The position numbers were made by a program, and so were the translations under genes. From Arcanobacterium canis (GTDB lineage: Bacteria; Actinomycetota; Actinomycetes; Actinomycetales; Actinomycetaceae): a DNA stretch of 64,000 nt. This document shows, one piece after another, positions 8,262 to 16,033 of the stretch; the stretch's first letter is position 1, and each line of letters starts with the position of its first letter. The notes under the pieces are model-generated. The model saw nothing but the letters and a program-made list of their open reading frames with translations, was not told the origin of the DNA and searched no databases. The stretch covers positions 1,054,001-1,118,000 of the forward strand of contig NZ_CP121208.1 of the NCBI RefSeq assembly GCF_029625435.1. The letters run 5' to 3'.

Positions 8262-9626
8262 GTGACTACTCAGGAATACGACATCGTTATTCTCGGTGCA
8301 GGCTCCGGTGGCTACGCCACCGCACTGCGTGCCGGACAGCTCGGTCTTAAGGTCGCGCTGATTGAGGGAGACAAGGTTGGTGGCACCTGCCTCCACCGTG
8401 GTTGTATCCCCACCAAAGCACTTCTGCACGTCGCAGAAGTTGCTGATGAAATGCGCGATAGTGCGCACATCGGCGTCATGGGCAGCTTCGACCACGTCGA
8501 TATGCCAACCGTCAACGCCTACAAGAACGGCGTGATTGAGAAGATGTACAAAGGCCTCACTGGCCTGGTGGCATCACGCAACGTTGACACGATCGAAGGC
8601 TGGGGCCGCCTGGTTGGTCCTGACACGGTTGAAGTCAATGGCCAACAGATCAAAGGTAAAAACATTGTTCTCGCCTCTGGTTCATTCTCTAAGACCATTG
8701 GACAGACCATTACTCAGCGAGTCATTACGTCTGAGCAGGCACTCAACCTTGACGTTGTTCCGAAGTCGGTAGTCGTCCTTGGTGGCGGCGTGATTGGCGT
8801 TGAGTTCGCCTCTGTTTGGGCATCCTACGGCACCGAGGTCACCATTATTGAAGGCTTGGATCATCTGGTCCCGAACGAAGATGAAGCCATTTCGAAGAAC
8901 CTTGAGCGCCAGTTCCGCAAGCGCAAGATTGCTTTCAAGACCAAGACCATGTTTGACCACGTGGAAGAGGACGCGAATGGCGTTCATGTCTTCACTCAGA
9001 ATGGTCAGCAGTTCGACGCTGAATACCTTCTGATTGCTATTGGCCGCGGCCCCAACACCGCCAACATGGGTTACGAAGAGCAAGGCATCACCCTTGATCG
9101 TGGCTTCGTGATCACCAACGAGCGTCTCCATACAGGCGTCGGCAATATCTACGCTGTCGGCGACATCGTCCCCGGTGTGCAGCTCGCTCACCGTGGATTC
9201 CTCCAAGGAATTTTTGTTGCCGAGGAAATCGCTGGCCTGAACCCGAAGACCCTCGACGAGAACAACATTCCACGCGTCACCTTCTGCAACCCGGAGATCG
9301 CTTCGGTGGGTCTGACGGAAAAGGCAGCGAAGGAAAAGTACGGCGAAGTTGAGACTGCTGAATTCAACCTCACCGGTAATGGCAAGTCCCAGATGCTGGG
9401 TGCTGCCGGTTTCGTTAAGCTCGTTCGCCAAAAGGATGGCCCCATCGTCGGCTTCCATGCAATTGGCGCACGTATGTCCGAGCAGATCGGCGAAGGTGAA
9501 CTCCTGGTAGCTTGGGAAGCCTTCCCGGAGGATCTCGACGGTCTAATTCACGCTCATCCAAGCCAGAACGAGGCTGTCGGCGAAGCGATGCTTGCGCTGG
9601 CTGGCAAGCCGCTTCACAACCACTGA
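8262..9626 (+). CDS. lpdA: Dihydrolipoamide dehydrogenase (E3)
   Basis: 454 residues. This flavoprotein reoxidises the lipoyl groups of 2-oxoacid dehydrogenases and passes electrons to NAD+. Visible are the FAD-binding GAGSGG (near residue 11), the redox disulfide GGTCLHRGC (C43 and C48), the NAD-binding GGGVIGVE in the middle, and the C-terminal active-site HPSQNE supplied to the partner subunit. The frame is open from 8115, but GTG 8262 has GGGAGAGG 5-6 nt upstream and matches the usual N-terminus. It is followed 10 bp later by the E2 gene, so the two form an operon. Confidence 0.96.
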   Translation: MTTQEYDIVILGAGSGGYATALRAGQLGLKVALIEGDKVGGTCLHRGCIPTKALLHVAEVADEMRDSAHIGVMGSFDHVDMPTVNAYKNGVIEKMYKGLTGLVASRNVDTIEGWGRLVGPDTVEVNGQQIKGKNIVLASGSFSKTIGQTITQRVITSEQALNLDVVPKSVVVLGGGVIGVEFASVWASYGTEVTIIEGLDHLVPNEDEAISKNLERQFRKRKIAFKTKTMFDHVEEDANGVHVFTQNGQQFDAEYLLIAIGRGPNTANMGYEEQGITLDRGFVITNERLHTGVGNIYAVGDIVPGVQLAHRGFLQGIFVAEEIAGLNPKTLDENNIPRVTFCNPEIASVGLTEKAAKEKYGEVETAEFNLTGNGKSQMLGAAGFVKLVRQKDGPIVGFHAIGARMSEQIGEGELLVAWEAFPEDLDGLIHAHPSQNEAVGEAMLALAGKPLHNH

Positions 9627-9636
9627 GGAGTAACAC

Positions 9637-11322
9637 ATGTCTGAACCCATTAAAATGCCAGCACTCGGCGAATCCGTCACTGACGGCACCGTGAACGCTT
9701 GGCTCAAGCAGGTCGGCGAAACTGTCGAAGAGGGCGAGCCTTTGCTCGAGGTCTCTACTGACAAAGTCGATACCGAAGTCCCGTCCCCTATCTCGGGCGT
9801 GCTCGAGTCGATCGAAGTCGCAGAAGACGAGACTGTCGAAGTTGGCACCATCCTGGGCTACATTGGCGATGGCTCCGGCGCATCGTCCGCAGCATCAACT
9901 CACGAACCAGCACAAACTGAAGCTCCTACTCCGGCAGGTGATCCTTCGCCAACCGAGCAGGTCCAGCAGGCCGCTGGCGGCACCGGCGTCGAAGTCAAGA
10001 TGCCAGCCCTAGGCGAGTCCGTCACTGACGGCACCGTCAATTCGTGGCTCAAGGAAGTCGGCGACGACGTTGAGGAAGGCGAGCCTTTGCTCGAGGTCTC
10101 CACGGATAAGGTCGATACTGAAGTTCCTGCTCCGGCATCAGGTAAGCTCACACAAATCCTCGTGACTGAGGATGCCACCGTTGAGGTAGGCGCTGTCCTG
10201 GCTATTATTGGTGGCGAGGTTCCTGCATCGTCGAACGAGCCTGATGTGGCACCAGTGCCAGCTGAGCCTGCAGCTCCGGCAGCGCCAGCAACGCCGGCTC
10301 CAGCAGCTCCAGCTCCGGCAGCTCCCGCTGCTACCCCAGTTACTGCACCAGCAGGCAGCGAGGACGCCTACGTCACTCCGATTGTTCGCAAGCTTGCAAA
10401 GGATCTGGGCGTTGACCTCTCAACCGTCGCAGGCACCGGCGTCGGCGGGCGTGTTCGCCGTCAGGATGTCGAAGCTGCAGCTGAAGCTGCGAAGGCGGCA
10501 CAGGCTAGCGCAGCACCAGTGGCTTCGGCACCGGCAACGCCCGCTCCCGCCAACGCTGGTTCGGTTAAGGCCGATCTTGCAAAGAAGGCCGCTGAGGCAA
10601 CCTCTTTGCGTGGTACGCGTCAGAAGATGTCTGGCCTGCGCAAGACGATCTCGAAGCGTATGGTCGAGTCGCTCCAAGTGTCGGCTCAGCTGACCACCGT
10701 GATGGAAGTTGATGTGACCAAGATCGTGGCACTACGGGCTAAGGCAAAGGACGGCTTCAACGCTCGCGAGGGCGTCAAGCTCACCTATCTGCCATTCTTC
10801 GTTCAGGCCGCAGCTGAGGCACTCAAGGCACACCCGAAGCTCAACGCATCGATCGAGGGCAACGAAGTCGTCTACCACGACGTCGAACACGTCGGCCTTG
10901 CTGTGGACACCCCCAAGGGCCTGTTTGTGCCGGTGATCAAGAACGCTGGCGATCTGAATATCGCAGGTATTGCGAAGCAGATCGCCGATCTTGCGTCGCG
11001 TACTCGCGATGGCAAGATCGGCGCAGAAGAAATGGCTGGTTCAACCTTCACCATCACGAACACCGGTTCGATTGGCGCACTGTTTGATACCCCGATTATT
11101 AACCAGCCCAACGTCGCCATCCTTGGCACCGGCGCGATCTTCAAGACGCCAGCTGTTATCAAGGATCAAGATGGTAACGATGTGATCCAGGTTCGCTCCA
11201 AGTGCTACCTGGCCATCTCCTACGATCACCGTCTCGTTGACGGCGCTGACGCTTCTCGCTTCCTGCGTGATGTCAAGCTCCGCCTCGAAGAGGCTGATTT
11301 CGCAGGTGAACTTGGTCTGTGA
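9637..11322 (+). CDS. sucB: Dihydrolipoamide acyltransferase (E2) with two lipoyl domains
   Basis: 561 residues, the core of a 2-oxoacid dehydrogenase complex. Domains in order: lipoyl domain 1 (about 1-76, lipoylated K43 in STDKVDT), Ala/Pro/Glu linker, lipoyl domain 2 (about 118-195, lysine near 163), a long Ala-Pro linker, the peripheral-subunit-binding domain (YVTPIVRKLAKDLGVDL to about 283), a second linker, and the acyltransferase domain with DHRLVDG (about 530-536, catalytic His and Asp). The two lipoyl domains are near copies at DNA level. In actinobacteria one E2 can serve both pyruvate and 2-oxoglutarate dehydrogenase. With aceE in this window and no oxoglutarate E1 seen, a pyruvate dehydrogenase role is likely, so the symbol is by homology only. 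Confidence 0.93.
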   Translation: MSEPIKMPALGESVTDGTVNAWLKQVGETVEEGEPLLEVSTDKVDTEVPSPISGVLESIEVAEDETVEVGTILGYIGDGSGASSAASTHEPAQTEAPTPAGDPSPTEQVQQAAGGTGVEVKMPALGESVTDGTVNSWLKEVGDDVEEGEPLLEVSTDKVDTEVPAPASGKLTQILVTEDATVEVGAVLAIIGGEVPASSNEPDVAPVPAEPAAPAAPATPAPAAPAPAAPAATPVTAPAGSEDAYVTPIVRKLAKDLGVDLSTVAGTGVGGRVRRQDVEAAAEAAKAAQASAAPVASAPATPAPANAGSVKADLAKKAAEATSLRGTRQKMSGLRKTISKRMVESLQVSAQLTTVMEVDVTKIVALRAKAKDGFNAREGVKLTYLPFFVQAAAEALKAHPKLNASIEGNEVVYHDVEHVGLAVDTPKGLFVPVIKNAGDLNIAGIAKQIADLASRTRDGKIGAEEMAGSTFTITNTGSIGALFDTPIINQPNVAILGTGAIFKTPAVIKDQDGNDVIQVRSKCYLAISYDHRLVDGADASRFLRDVKLRLEEADFAGELGL

Positions 11323-11336
11323 TCATCATTAATTGA

Positions 11337-11380
11337 GTGTGCCGGCAAGGAAAACCTTGCCGGCACACGTGTATTTTTTC
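11337..11380 (+). terminator. Rho-independent terminator of the lpdA-E2 operon
   Basis: Perfect 14-bp stem (GTGTGCCGGCAAGG, 11337-11350, with 11355-11368), AAAA tetraloop, then GTGTATTTTTTC. This is the best textbook terminator in the window. It also faces the convergent secreted-protein gene ending at 11394. Confidence 0.9.
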
Positions 11381-11393
11381 ACAAGCAGACCTA

Positions 11394-11867
11394 TCACGAC
11401 CCGCCATCGACAAATTCATCTGGCTCATCCATGTGACATGTCACTGTGCGAAACATCCTTTCACTCCCCTCATCGAATTGCCACAGTGCGCATGTTCGTA
11501 CTGCACTGTCACCGTCTGCCTCAGAATCTCCGACCCCTGTTTGAACTGAGTTGACCTTCCAATACGTTTGACCATGACGTTGTACCTTCTCCACGCTGGT
11601 GACCACGGTAGCGACATGAGACGGATCTATCCCGCGCTCATCAATGACCTGCACAAGACGTTCGTCCGCTGCTCGGGCAGGCGAACGCGGAACGCTCAGC
11701 GCAAAAAGCGCATCAACGTCGCGGGTGCGTAATGCCTCATCGCGTCGGCTCACCACCCGTTGAGCCACCTGGATCAGTGTCTGTCCCGGACTGACATATA
11801 TTGCCAACACACCACCAGCGATCATGGAGATGGCCAAGACACTCGCTACCACGATTTTTGACTTCAT
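11394..11867 (-). CDS. Secreted or membrane-anchored hypothetical protein
   Basis: 157 residues. The N-terminus has a basic start and a hydrophobic stretch (IVVASVLAISMIAGGVLAIYV, about 5-25), so it is exported or anchored by a signal-anchor. The rest is soluble and charged, with a helical early part (TLIQVAQRVVSRRDEALRTRD) and later strands (HVATVVTSVEKVQR, YWKVNSVQT), a pattern seen in small actinobacterial proteins with an NTF2-like fold. That fold is only a suggestion. There is no lipobox Cys. It diverges from the MFS transporter gene over an 82-bp gap that holds a DnaA-box-like sequence. Confidence 0.7.
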   Translation of the reverse strand: MKSKIVVASVLAISMIAGGVLAIYVSPGQTLIQVAQRVVSRRDEALRTRDVDALFALSVPRSPARAADERLVQVIDERGIDPSHVATVVTSVEKVQRHGQTYWKVNSVQTGVGDSEADGDSAVRTCALWQFDEGSERMFRTVTCHMDEPDEFVDGGS

Positions 11868-11906
11868 ATGTCGATCTCATCATGTTTCGTCGAAAAGGCC
11901 GTAAAG

Positions 11907-11915
11907 TTATCCACA
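11907..11915 (+). other. DnaA-box-like sequence in a divergent promoter
   Basis: TTATCCACA, identical to the consensus DnaA box, inside AAAGTTATCCACAGCTTG between the secreted-protein gene and the MFS gene. Nearly the same 18 bases occur at 59780-59797 in another divergent gap. It is a single box, so an origin is excluded; it may bind DnaA or simply be part of a promoter. Confidence 0.35.
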
Positions 11916-11949
11916 GCTTGCATACAATGAGCAGGTTGAAAGGAGCATT

Positions 11950-13140
11950 TTGGCTACAGGATCTAAATTTGCGCAATACCGTGACCTCCCCCGCCTGGCA
12001 GGAGGTGGGCGTCTCATCGTATCTTTCTTGGGACGATTTCCTACCTCAATGGTCGTGATCGGAAACCTCACTCTCGTTACCGTCACGACGGGGTCCGTGG
12101 CCAGCGCGTCGATTACTTCCGCTGCCTTGGCAATCGCCAATGGAATTGGCCAACCCGTGACAGGACGGCTATCAGACAAGCTGGGACAGCGACGGCCACT
12201 ACTCATTGTCTCACTTCTGAATGCGCTGTTCTGCATCATTCACGTGTACGCAGCCACTGCGGGTGCTCCACTGAGCGTCCTCGTCGTCCTCGCAGCTTTT
12301 ATCGGCATCACAACAGCACCTGTCGGCGCTCTTGCACGCGTACGGTGGTATCACCTTGCACAGCGACCTCCGCAGTTAGCTGCGGCACTTTCGTGGGAAT
12401 CGATGATTGACGAGATGGGATTTGTGCTTGGCCCAGCACTCGTCGGCATTCTGTCGTCGATGATTTCTCCATATTTGCCACTGTTGATTTCCGCTTCTTT
12501 GGCACTGACGTGCGGCGTAGGTTTCGCACTGTCAAAAAACGCCGTCGGTCCACAAGTTGATAGCGAAACTGGTGCCTCTCCCGCCTTATCGACGGTTGCG
12601 AAAGCTGTGGCGGTCTGTCTCGTCGGCATGGCAGCGTTGGGCATGTTCTTCGGCTCGACACAGACCTCGACGACGGCGGCGGCGAATGCGATGGGGAACG
12701 AATCTCTCGCCGGCCTGATTTACGCCGCCCTTGGCTTTGGCTCGGCTATCACGTCGATTGGCGCTGTTGCTCTTCCCGATACATTTTCACTACGCTCACG
12801 CATCATCTGGGGAGGAATTGGACTTGCGGTAGGATCAGTGGGATGCACTTTCGCCACGAGTTTCATCCCGCTTGCGATCCTGATCTTCCTTACCGGAATG
12901 GCGATCGGACCAGCCTCGGTGGCAATTTTTACACTCGCAGGTGAGCTTTCACCCAAAGGCGGCGATGCACTAGCAGTAACGCTCCTCGGAGCAATTAATA
13001 TCCTTGGAGTTGCGACGGCGAACGCGATCACTGGCCAGCTCGTGGAGGCGAACTGGACGTGGGGCTACCTCTTCACTGCTGGTTGCGGTCTTCTTCTCAC
13101 ATGTGGAACGCTTTTGAGCTCAAGCAAGCAGGTTCGCTAA
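11950..13140 (+). CDS. MFS transporter
   Basis: 396 residues with about 12 hydrophobic segments, typical of the major facilitator superfamily. The loop after helix 2 has the MFS motif A pattern (GRLSDKLGQRRPLL, about residues 73-86), which supports an active secondary transporter. The sequence resembles drug or metabolite exporters, but no substrate can be named. Start TTG 11950 has AAAGGAG 5 nt upstream. A TACAAT box at 11922-11927 may be its -10 element. The DUF4191 gene follows 29 bp later and may be co-transcribed. Confidence 0.88.
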   Translation: MATGSKFAQYRDLPRLAGGGRLIVSFLGRFPTSMVVIGNLTLVTVTTGSVASASITSAALAIANGIGQPVTGRLSDKLGQRRPLLIVSLLNALFCIIHVYAATAGAPLSVLVVLAAFIGITTAPVGALARVRWYHLAQRPPQLAAALSWESMIDEMGFVLGPALVGILSSMISPYLPLLISASLALTCGVGFALSKNAVGPQVDSETGASPALSTVAKAVAVCLVGMAALGMFFGSTQTSTTAAANAMGNESLAGLIYAALGFGSAITSIGAVALPDTFSLRSRIIWGGIGLAVGSVGCTFATSFIPLAILIFLTGMAIGPASVAIFTLAGELSPKGGDALAVTLLGAINILGVATANAITGQLVEANWTWGYLFTAGCGLLLTCGTLLSSSKQVR

Positions 13141-13169
13141 AGTTGACAGAAGTATCAGAAAGGGAACTC

Positions 13170-13862
13170 ATGGCCAAAACGAATAAGCCGAAGAAAAAGC
13201 GCTGGTATTCCTACCTCGCTGATGCCTACCGCGTGTCAAAGAAGACGTATCCGTGGACCGGCTGGGCAGTGTGGGGAACGCTTGTAGGTATCCTCGCTCT
13301 TTTCATCATTCTTGCGATCATCACTGGTTCCTGGTTCTTCTACATTTTTGTTGGTGTCATTCTGGCAACTACCCTCGCGATGCTGGTTTTACTCCAGCTC
13401 GTGAAATCTGCATCGTATAAGCAGATTGACGGGATGCCCGGCGCCGCATCAGCCGTTCTTGGAAACATCAAGCGCGGCTGGAATATCACCGAAGAACCTG
13501 TGCGCTTCAATCCGCGTAGCCAGGACATGGTGTTTCGTGCGATCGGTCGTCCCGGCGTTGTGCTCATCGGTGACGGTTCGCCAGCGCAAGTCAACAAATT
13601 GATCGACGAGGAACGCCGCGCGATTAAACGTGTGGCTCCTTCCGCGCCAGTCCAGGTGATCAAGGTGGGCAACGGCGAAGGTCAAGTCAAGCTTTCCCAG
13701 CTTGAAAAGGCCATGCGCCGTCTTCCAAAGAAAATCTCGAACCAAGAAGTTGCGGCCGTCGCCCAGCGTCTTCGTGCGATTCCCACCAATGCACTTCCGA
13801 TTCCGAAGGGCATCGATCCCATGAACGCGCGTCCAAATCGCAAAGCCATGCGTGGACGCTAA
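13170..13862 (+). CDS. DUF4191 family membrane protein
   Basis: 230 residues. A basic N-terminus ([21 protein letters not shown]) is followed by two hydrophobic segments ([21 protein letters not shown] and [21 protein letters not shown], about 34-85) and a soluble C-terminal domain with [15 protein letters not shown] and a basic end. This is the actinobacterial DUF4191 family, of unknown function and commonly found next to glutamine synthetase or lipoate genes. ATG 13170 follows AAGGGA; the open frame upstream of it overlaps the MFS gene and is not used. It sits immediately before glnA. Confidence 0.87.
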   Translation: MAKTNKPKKKRWYSYLADAYRVSKKTYPWTGWAVWGTLVGILALFIILAIITGSWFFYIFVGVILATTLAMLVLLQLVKSASYKQIDGMPGAASAVLGNIKRGWNITEEPVRFNPRSQDMVFRAIGRPGVVLIGDGSPAQVNKLIDEERRAIKRVAPSAPVQVIKVGNGEGQVKLSQLEKAMRRLPKKISNQEVAAVAQRLRAIPTNALPIPKGIDPMNARPNRKAMRGR

Positions 13863-13891
13863 TTTCACAATACAAGAGGAACGAGGAAACC

Positions 13892-15316
13892 GTGTTTTCA
13901 AGCGTCGAGGAAGCCTCGGCATATATCGCCGATTCTGATATCGAATTCGTCGATATTCGCTTTTGCGATCTGCCAGGCGTGATGCAGCATTTTACAATCC
14001 CAGTATCTGCTTTTGACATTGAGACTCTTGCCAATGGCATGATGTTTGACGGTTCATCGATTCGTGGATTTACCAAAATTCATGAATCTGATATGAAGCT
14101 CATTCCGGACCCATCAACGGCCTATATCGACCCGTTCCGCAAGCGTAAGACCCTTGTGATGAACTTTTCAGTGGTTGATCCATTCACTGATGAGCCCTAC
14201 GGACGCGACCCTCGTAACGTTGCCAAGCGTGCAGAGGAATACCTCAAATCGACTGGCATCGCAGATACCGTCTACATCGGCGCAGAGCCGGAGTTCTATC
14301 TCTTCGATGAAGTTCGCTTCTCATCGGAAGTGAACGGCGCGTCGTACCATCTCGATTCAACAGAAGCGTGGTGGAACACGAACCGCGAAGAAGAGGGCGG
14401 AAATCTCGGTTACAAGACGCGTGTTAAGGGAGGCTACTTCCCTGTCTCCCCCAACGACCAGATGAATGATCTTCGTGATGAAATGACAGCGAAGTGCATG
14501 GAAGTTGGGCTGAACATCGAACGTGAGCACCACGAGGTTGGTACTGGCGGTCAGCAGGAAATCAACTATCGCTTCGGCACACTCCTCCAGGCCGGCGATG
14601 ATCTGATGAAGTTCAAGTACGTGATCAAAAATGTCGCGTTTGAAGCAGGCAAATCCGTGACATTCATGCCCAAGCCACTCTTCGGAGATAACGGCTCCGG
14701 GATGCACACGCATCAGTCGCTCTGGAAGGACGGCGAGCCACTCTTCGCCGATGCAAACGGCTATGGCGGGTTGTCCGATATGGCACGCTGGTACATCGGA
14801 GGCCTCCTCTATCATGCAAAGTCACTTCTGGCATTTACTAATCCATCGATCAACTCGTTCCACCGACTTGTTCCAGGATTTGAAGCACCGGTTAACCTGG
14901 TGTACTCGGCGCGCAATCGTTCTGCCTGTATCCGTATTCCTGTCACTGGCACGTCGCCGAAGGCAAAGCGTCTTGAATACCGTGTGCCTGACCCAAGCGC
15001 AAATCCCTATCTGTGCTTCGCGGCCCAGCTGATGGCAGGCCTTGACGGTATTAAGAATCGTATCGAGCCGCCGGCACCGATCGATAAGGATCTGTATGAA
15101 TTGCCTCCGGAGGAGCATTCACAGATTGAACAGTTACCAGGTTCGCTCGAGGATGCATTGCGCTATCTAGAAGAGGATCATGATTACCTCACCGAAGGTG
15201 GCGTGTTCCCTGAAGATCTCATCGAAGCGTGGATCTCATACAAGCGCGAACATGAAATTGCTCCGCTGGCTCAGCGCCCACACCCCTACGAGTTTGCGCT
15301 CTACTACGATCTGTAG
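13892..15316 (+). CDS. glnA: Glutamine synthetase type I (GSI-beta)
   Basis: 474 residues, the main ammonium-assimilating enzyme (glutamate + NH3 + ATP to glutamine), a cytosolic dodecamer. [10 protein letters not shown] near residue 50, the GAEPEFYLF segment, the nucleotide-site [12 protein letters not shown] and NRSACIRIP, and [18 protein letters not shown] are all present. Tyr402 in [10 protein letters not shown] matches the tyrosine adenylylated by GlnE, whose gene lies 0.7 kb downstream on the other strand. So this copy should be under covalent control. GTG 13892 follows GAGGAAACC. A strong hairpin ends the gene. Confidence 0.97.
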   Translation: MFSSVEEASAYIADSDIEFVDIRFCDLPGVMQHFTIPVSAFDIETLANGMMFDGSSIRGFTKIHESDMKLIPDPSTAYIDPFRKRKTLVMNFSVVDPFTDEPYGRDPRNVAKRAEEYLKSTGIADTVYIGAEPEFYLFDEVRFSSEVNGASYHLDSTEAWWNTNREEEGGNLGYKTRVKGGYFPVSPNDQMNDLRDEMTAKCMEVGLNIEREHHEVGTGGQQEINYRFGTLLQAGDDLMKFKYVIKNVAFEAGKSVTFMPKPLFGDNGSGMHTHQSLWKDGEPLFADANGYGGLSDMARWYIGGLLYHAKSLLAFTNPSINSFHRLVPGFEAPVNLVYSARNRSACIRIPVTGTSPKAKRLEYRVPDPSANPYLCFAAQLMAGLDGIKNRIEPPAPIDKDLYELPPEEHSQIEQLPGSLEDALRYLEEDHDYLTEGGVFPEDLIEAWISYKREHEIAPLAQRPHPYEFALYYDL

Positions 15317-15327
15317 AACACACATGA

Positions 15328-15376
15328 GATGGTGAGGGCATCACGTTGGCTAACCCAACGTGACGCCCTCACCATC
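15328..15376. terminator. Bidirectional terminator between glnA and the phosphatase gene
   Basis: A 22-bp imperfect stem: GATGGTGAGGGC (15328-15339) with 15365-15376 and TCACGTTGG (15341-15349) with 15355-15363, one A/C mismatch between them, followed by TTTC. A weaker CACACGTTT/AAACGTGTG pair lies just beyond, before the convergent gene ending at 15422. Confidence 0.8.
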
Positions 15377-15421
15377 TTTCACACACGTTTCACATGAACG
15401 ACAAAACGTGTGAAAGGCACA

Positions 15422-16033
15422 TCATCCTGCACTATAGGGCTCTTCAGCCCACGCAACCAGGCGATATCCCATTGCAGACGAACCCTCAACGGTGACAATA
15501 TCGGTGTTCTTTAATCGATGCTCTGTAAAGAACTCAATCGACGGAGCTCCTGTCGTCGCCATTACCCAAAACGGGATTACCGCACCGTGAGCGACAAGAG
15601 CAGCTACCTGGGCACCCGTCGCTTCAATCGCTTCGATCTCGCGGTCAAAGCGTTCTTTTACCTCGTGTCCAGTTGTTCCACCAGCAAGTGGTAGATCCAT
15701 CTCCCCACCGAGCCAACGCGCGACGATCTGGAGGTATTGACCTCCGGTTTCTGGGATCGGTGTACCATCCCATTCTCCAGCGTCGATTTCCGCCAGCCCC
15801 GGACGCTCGACGGGTGTAATTCCCAAGGCTTGTGCCAGTGGCGCAATCGTCTGATGCGTTCGTGGCAGATTGGACATCGATAACGAGGTAATATTCTCAC
15901 CTGATAAACGCGAGGGCAGCGTGAGTGCCTGTTCCCGTCCACACTGTGTCAAATTCGCTCCAGGAAAACGCGTGTCCATGATGAGCGATTCGTTGGCTTC
16001 CGTCTGTCCGTGACGAATGAGGTGAAGTCGCAT
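15422..16033 (-). CDS. Histidine phosphatase family protein (phosphoglycerate-mutase-like)
   Basis: 203 residues. The N-terminal LIRHGQTEAN carries the RHG motif with the phospho-accepting His9; SNLPRTHQTIAPLA supplies the second Arg, and LVAHGAVIPF the late catalytic His. These define the branch-1 histidine phosphatase fold, but not the substrate. Its start codon shares one base with the glnE stop (TAATG), so it is translated from the glnE message and forms the last gene of a glnA2-glnE-phosphatase operon. Confidence 0.9.
   Translation of the reverse strand: MRLHLIRHGQTEANESLIMDTRFPGANLTQCGREQALTLPSRLSGENITSLSMSNLPRTHQTIAPLAQALGITPVERPGLAEIDAGEWDGTPIPETGGQYLQIVARWLGGEMDLPLAGGTTGHEVKERFDREIEAIEATGAQVAALVAHGAVIPFWVMATTGAPSIEFFTEHRLKNTDIVTVEGSSAMGYRLVAWAEEPYSAG

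Noticed and set aside
8682-9458. 258-residue open frame antisense to lipoamide dehydrogenase
   Set aside because: It is explained by the codon bias of lpdA; no family motif.
9637-10210. Direct repeat of about 120 bp inside the E2 gene
   Set aside because: It is the DNA trace of two lipoyl domains, normal for actinobacterial E2 proteins, not a mobile or regulatory repeat.
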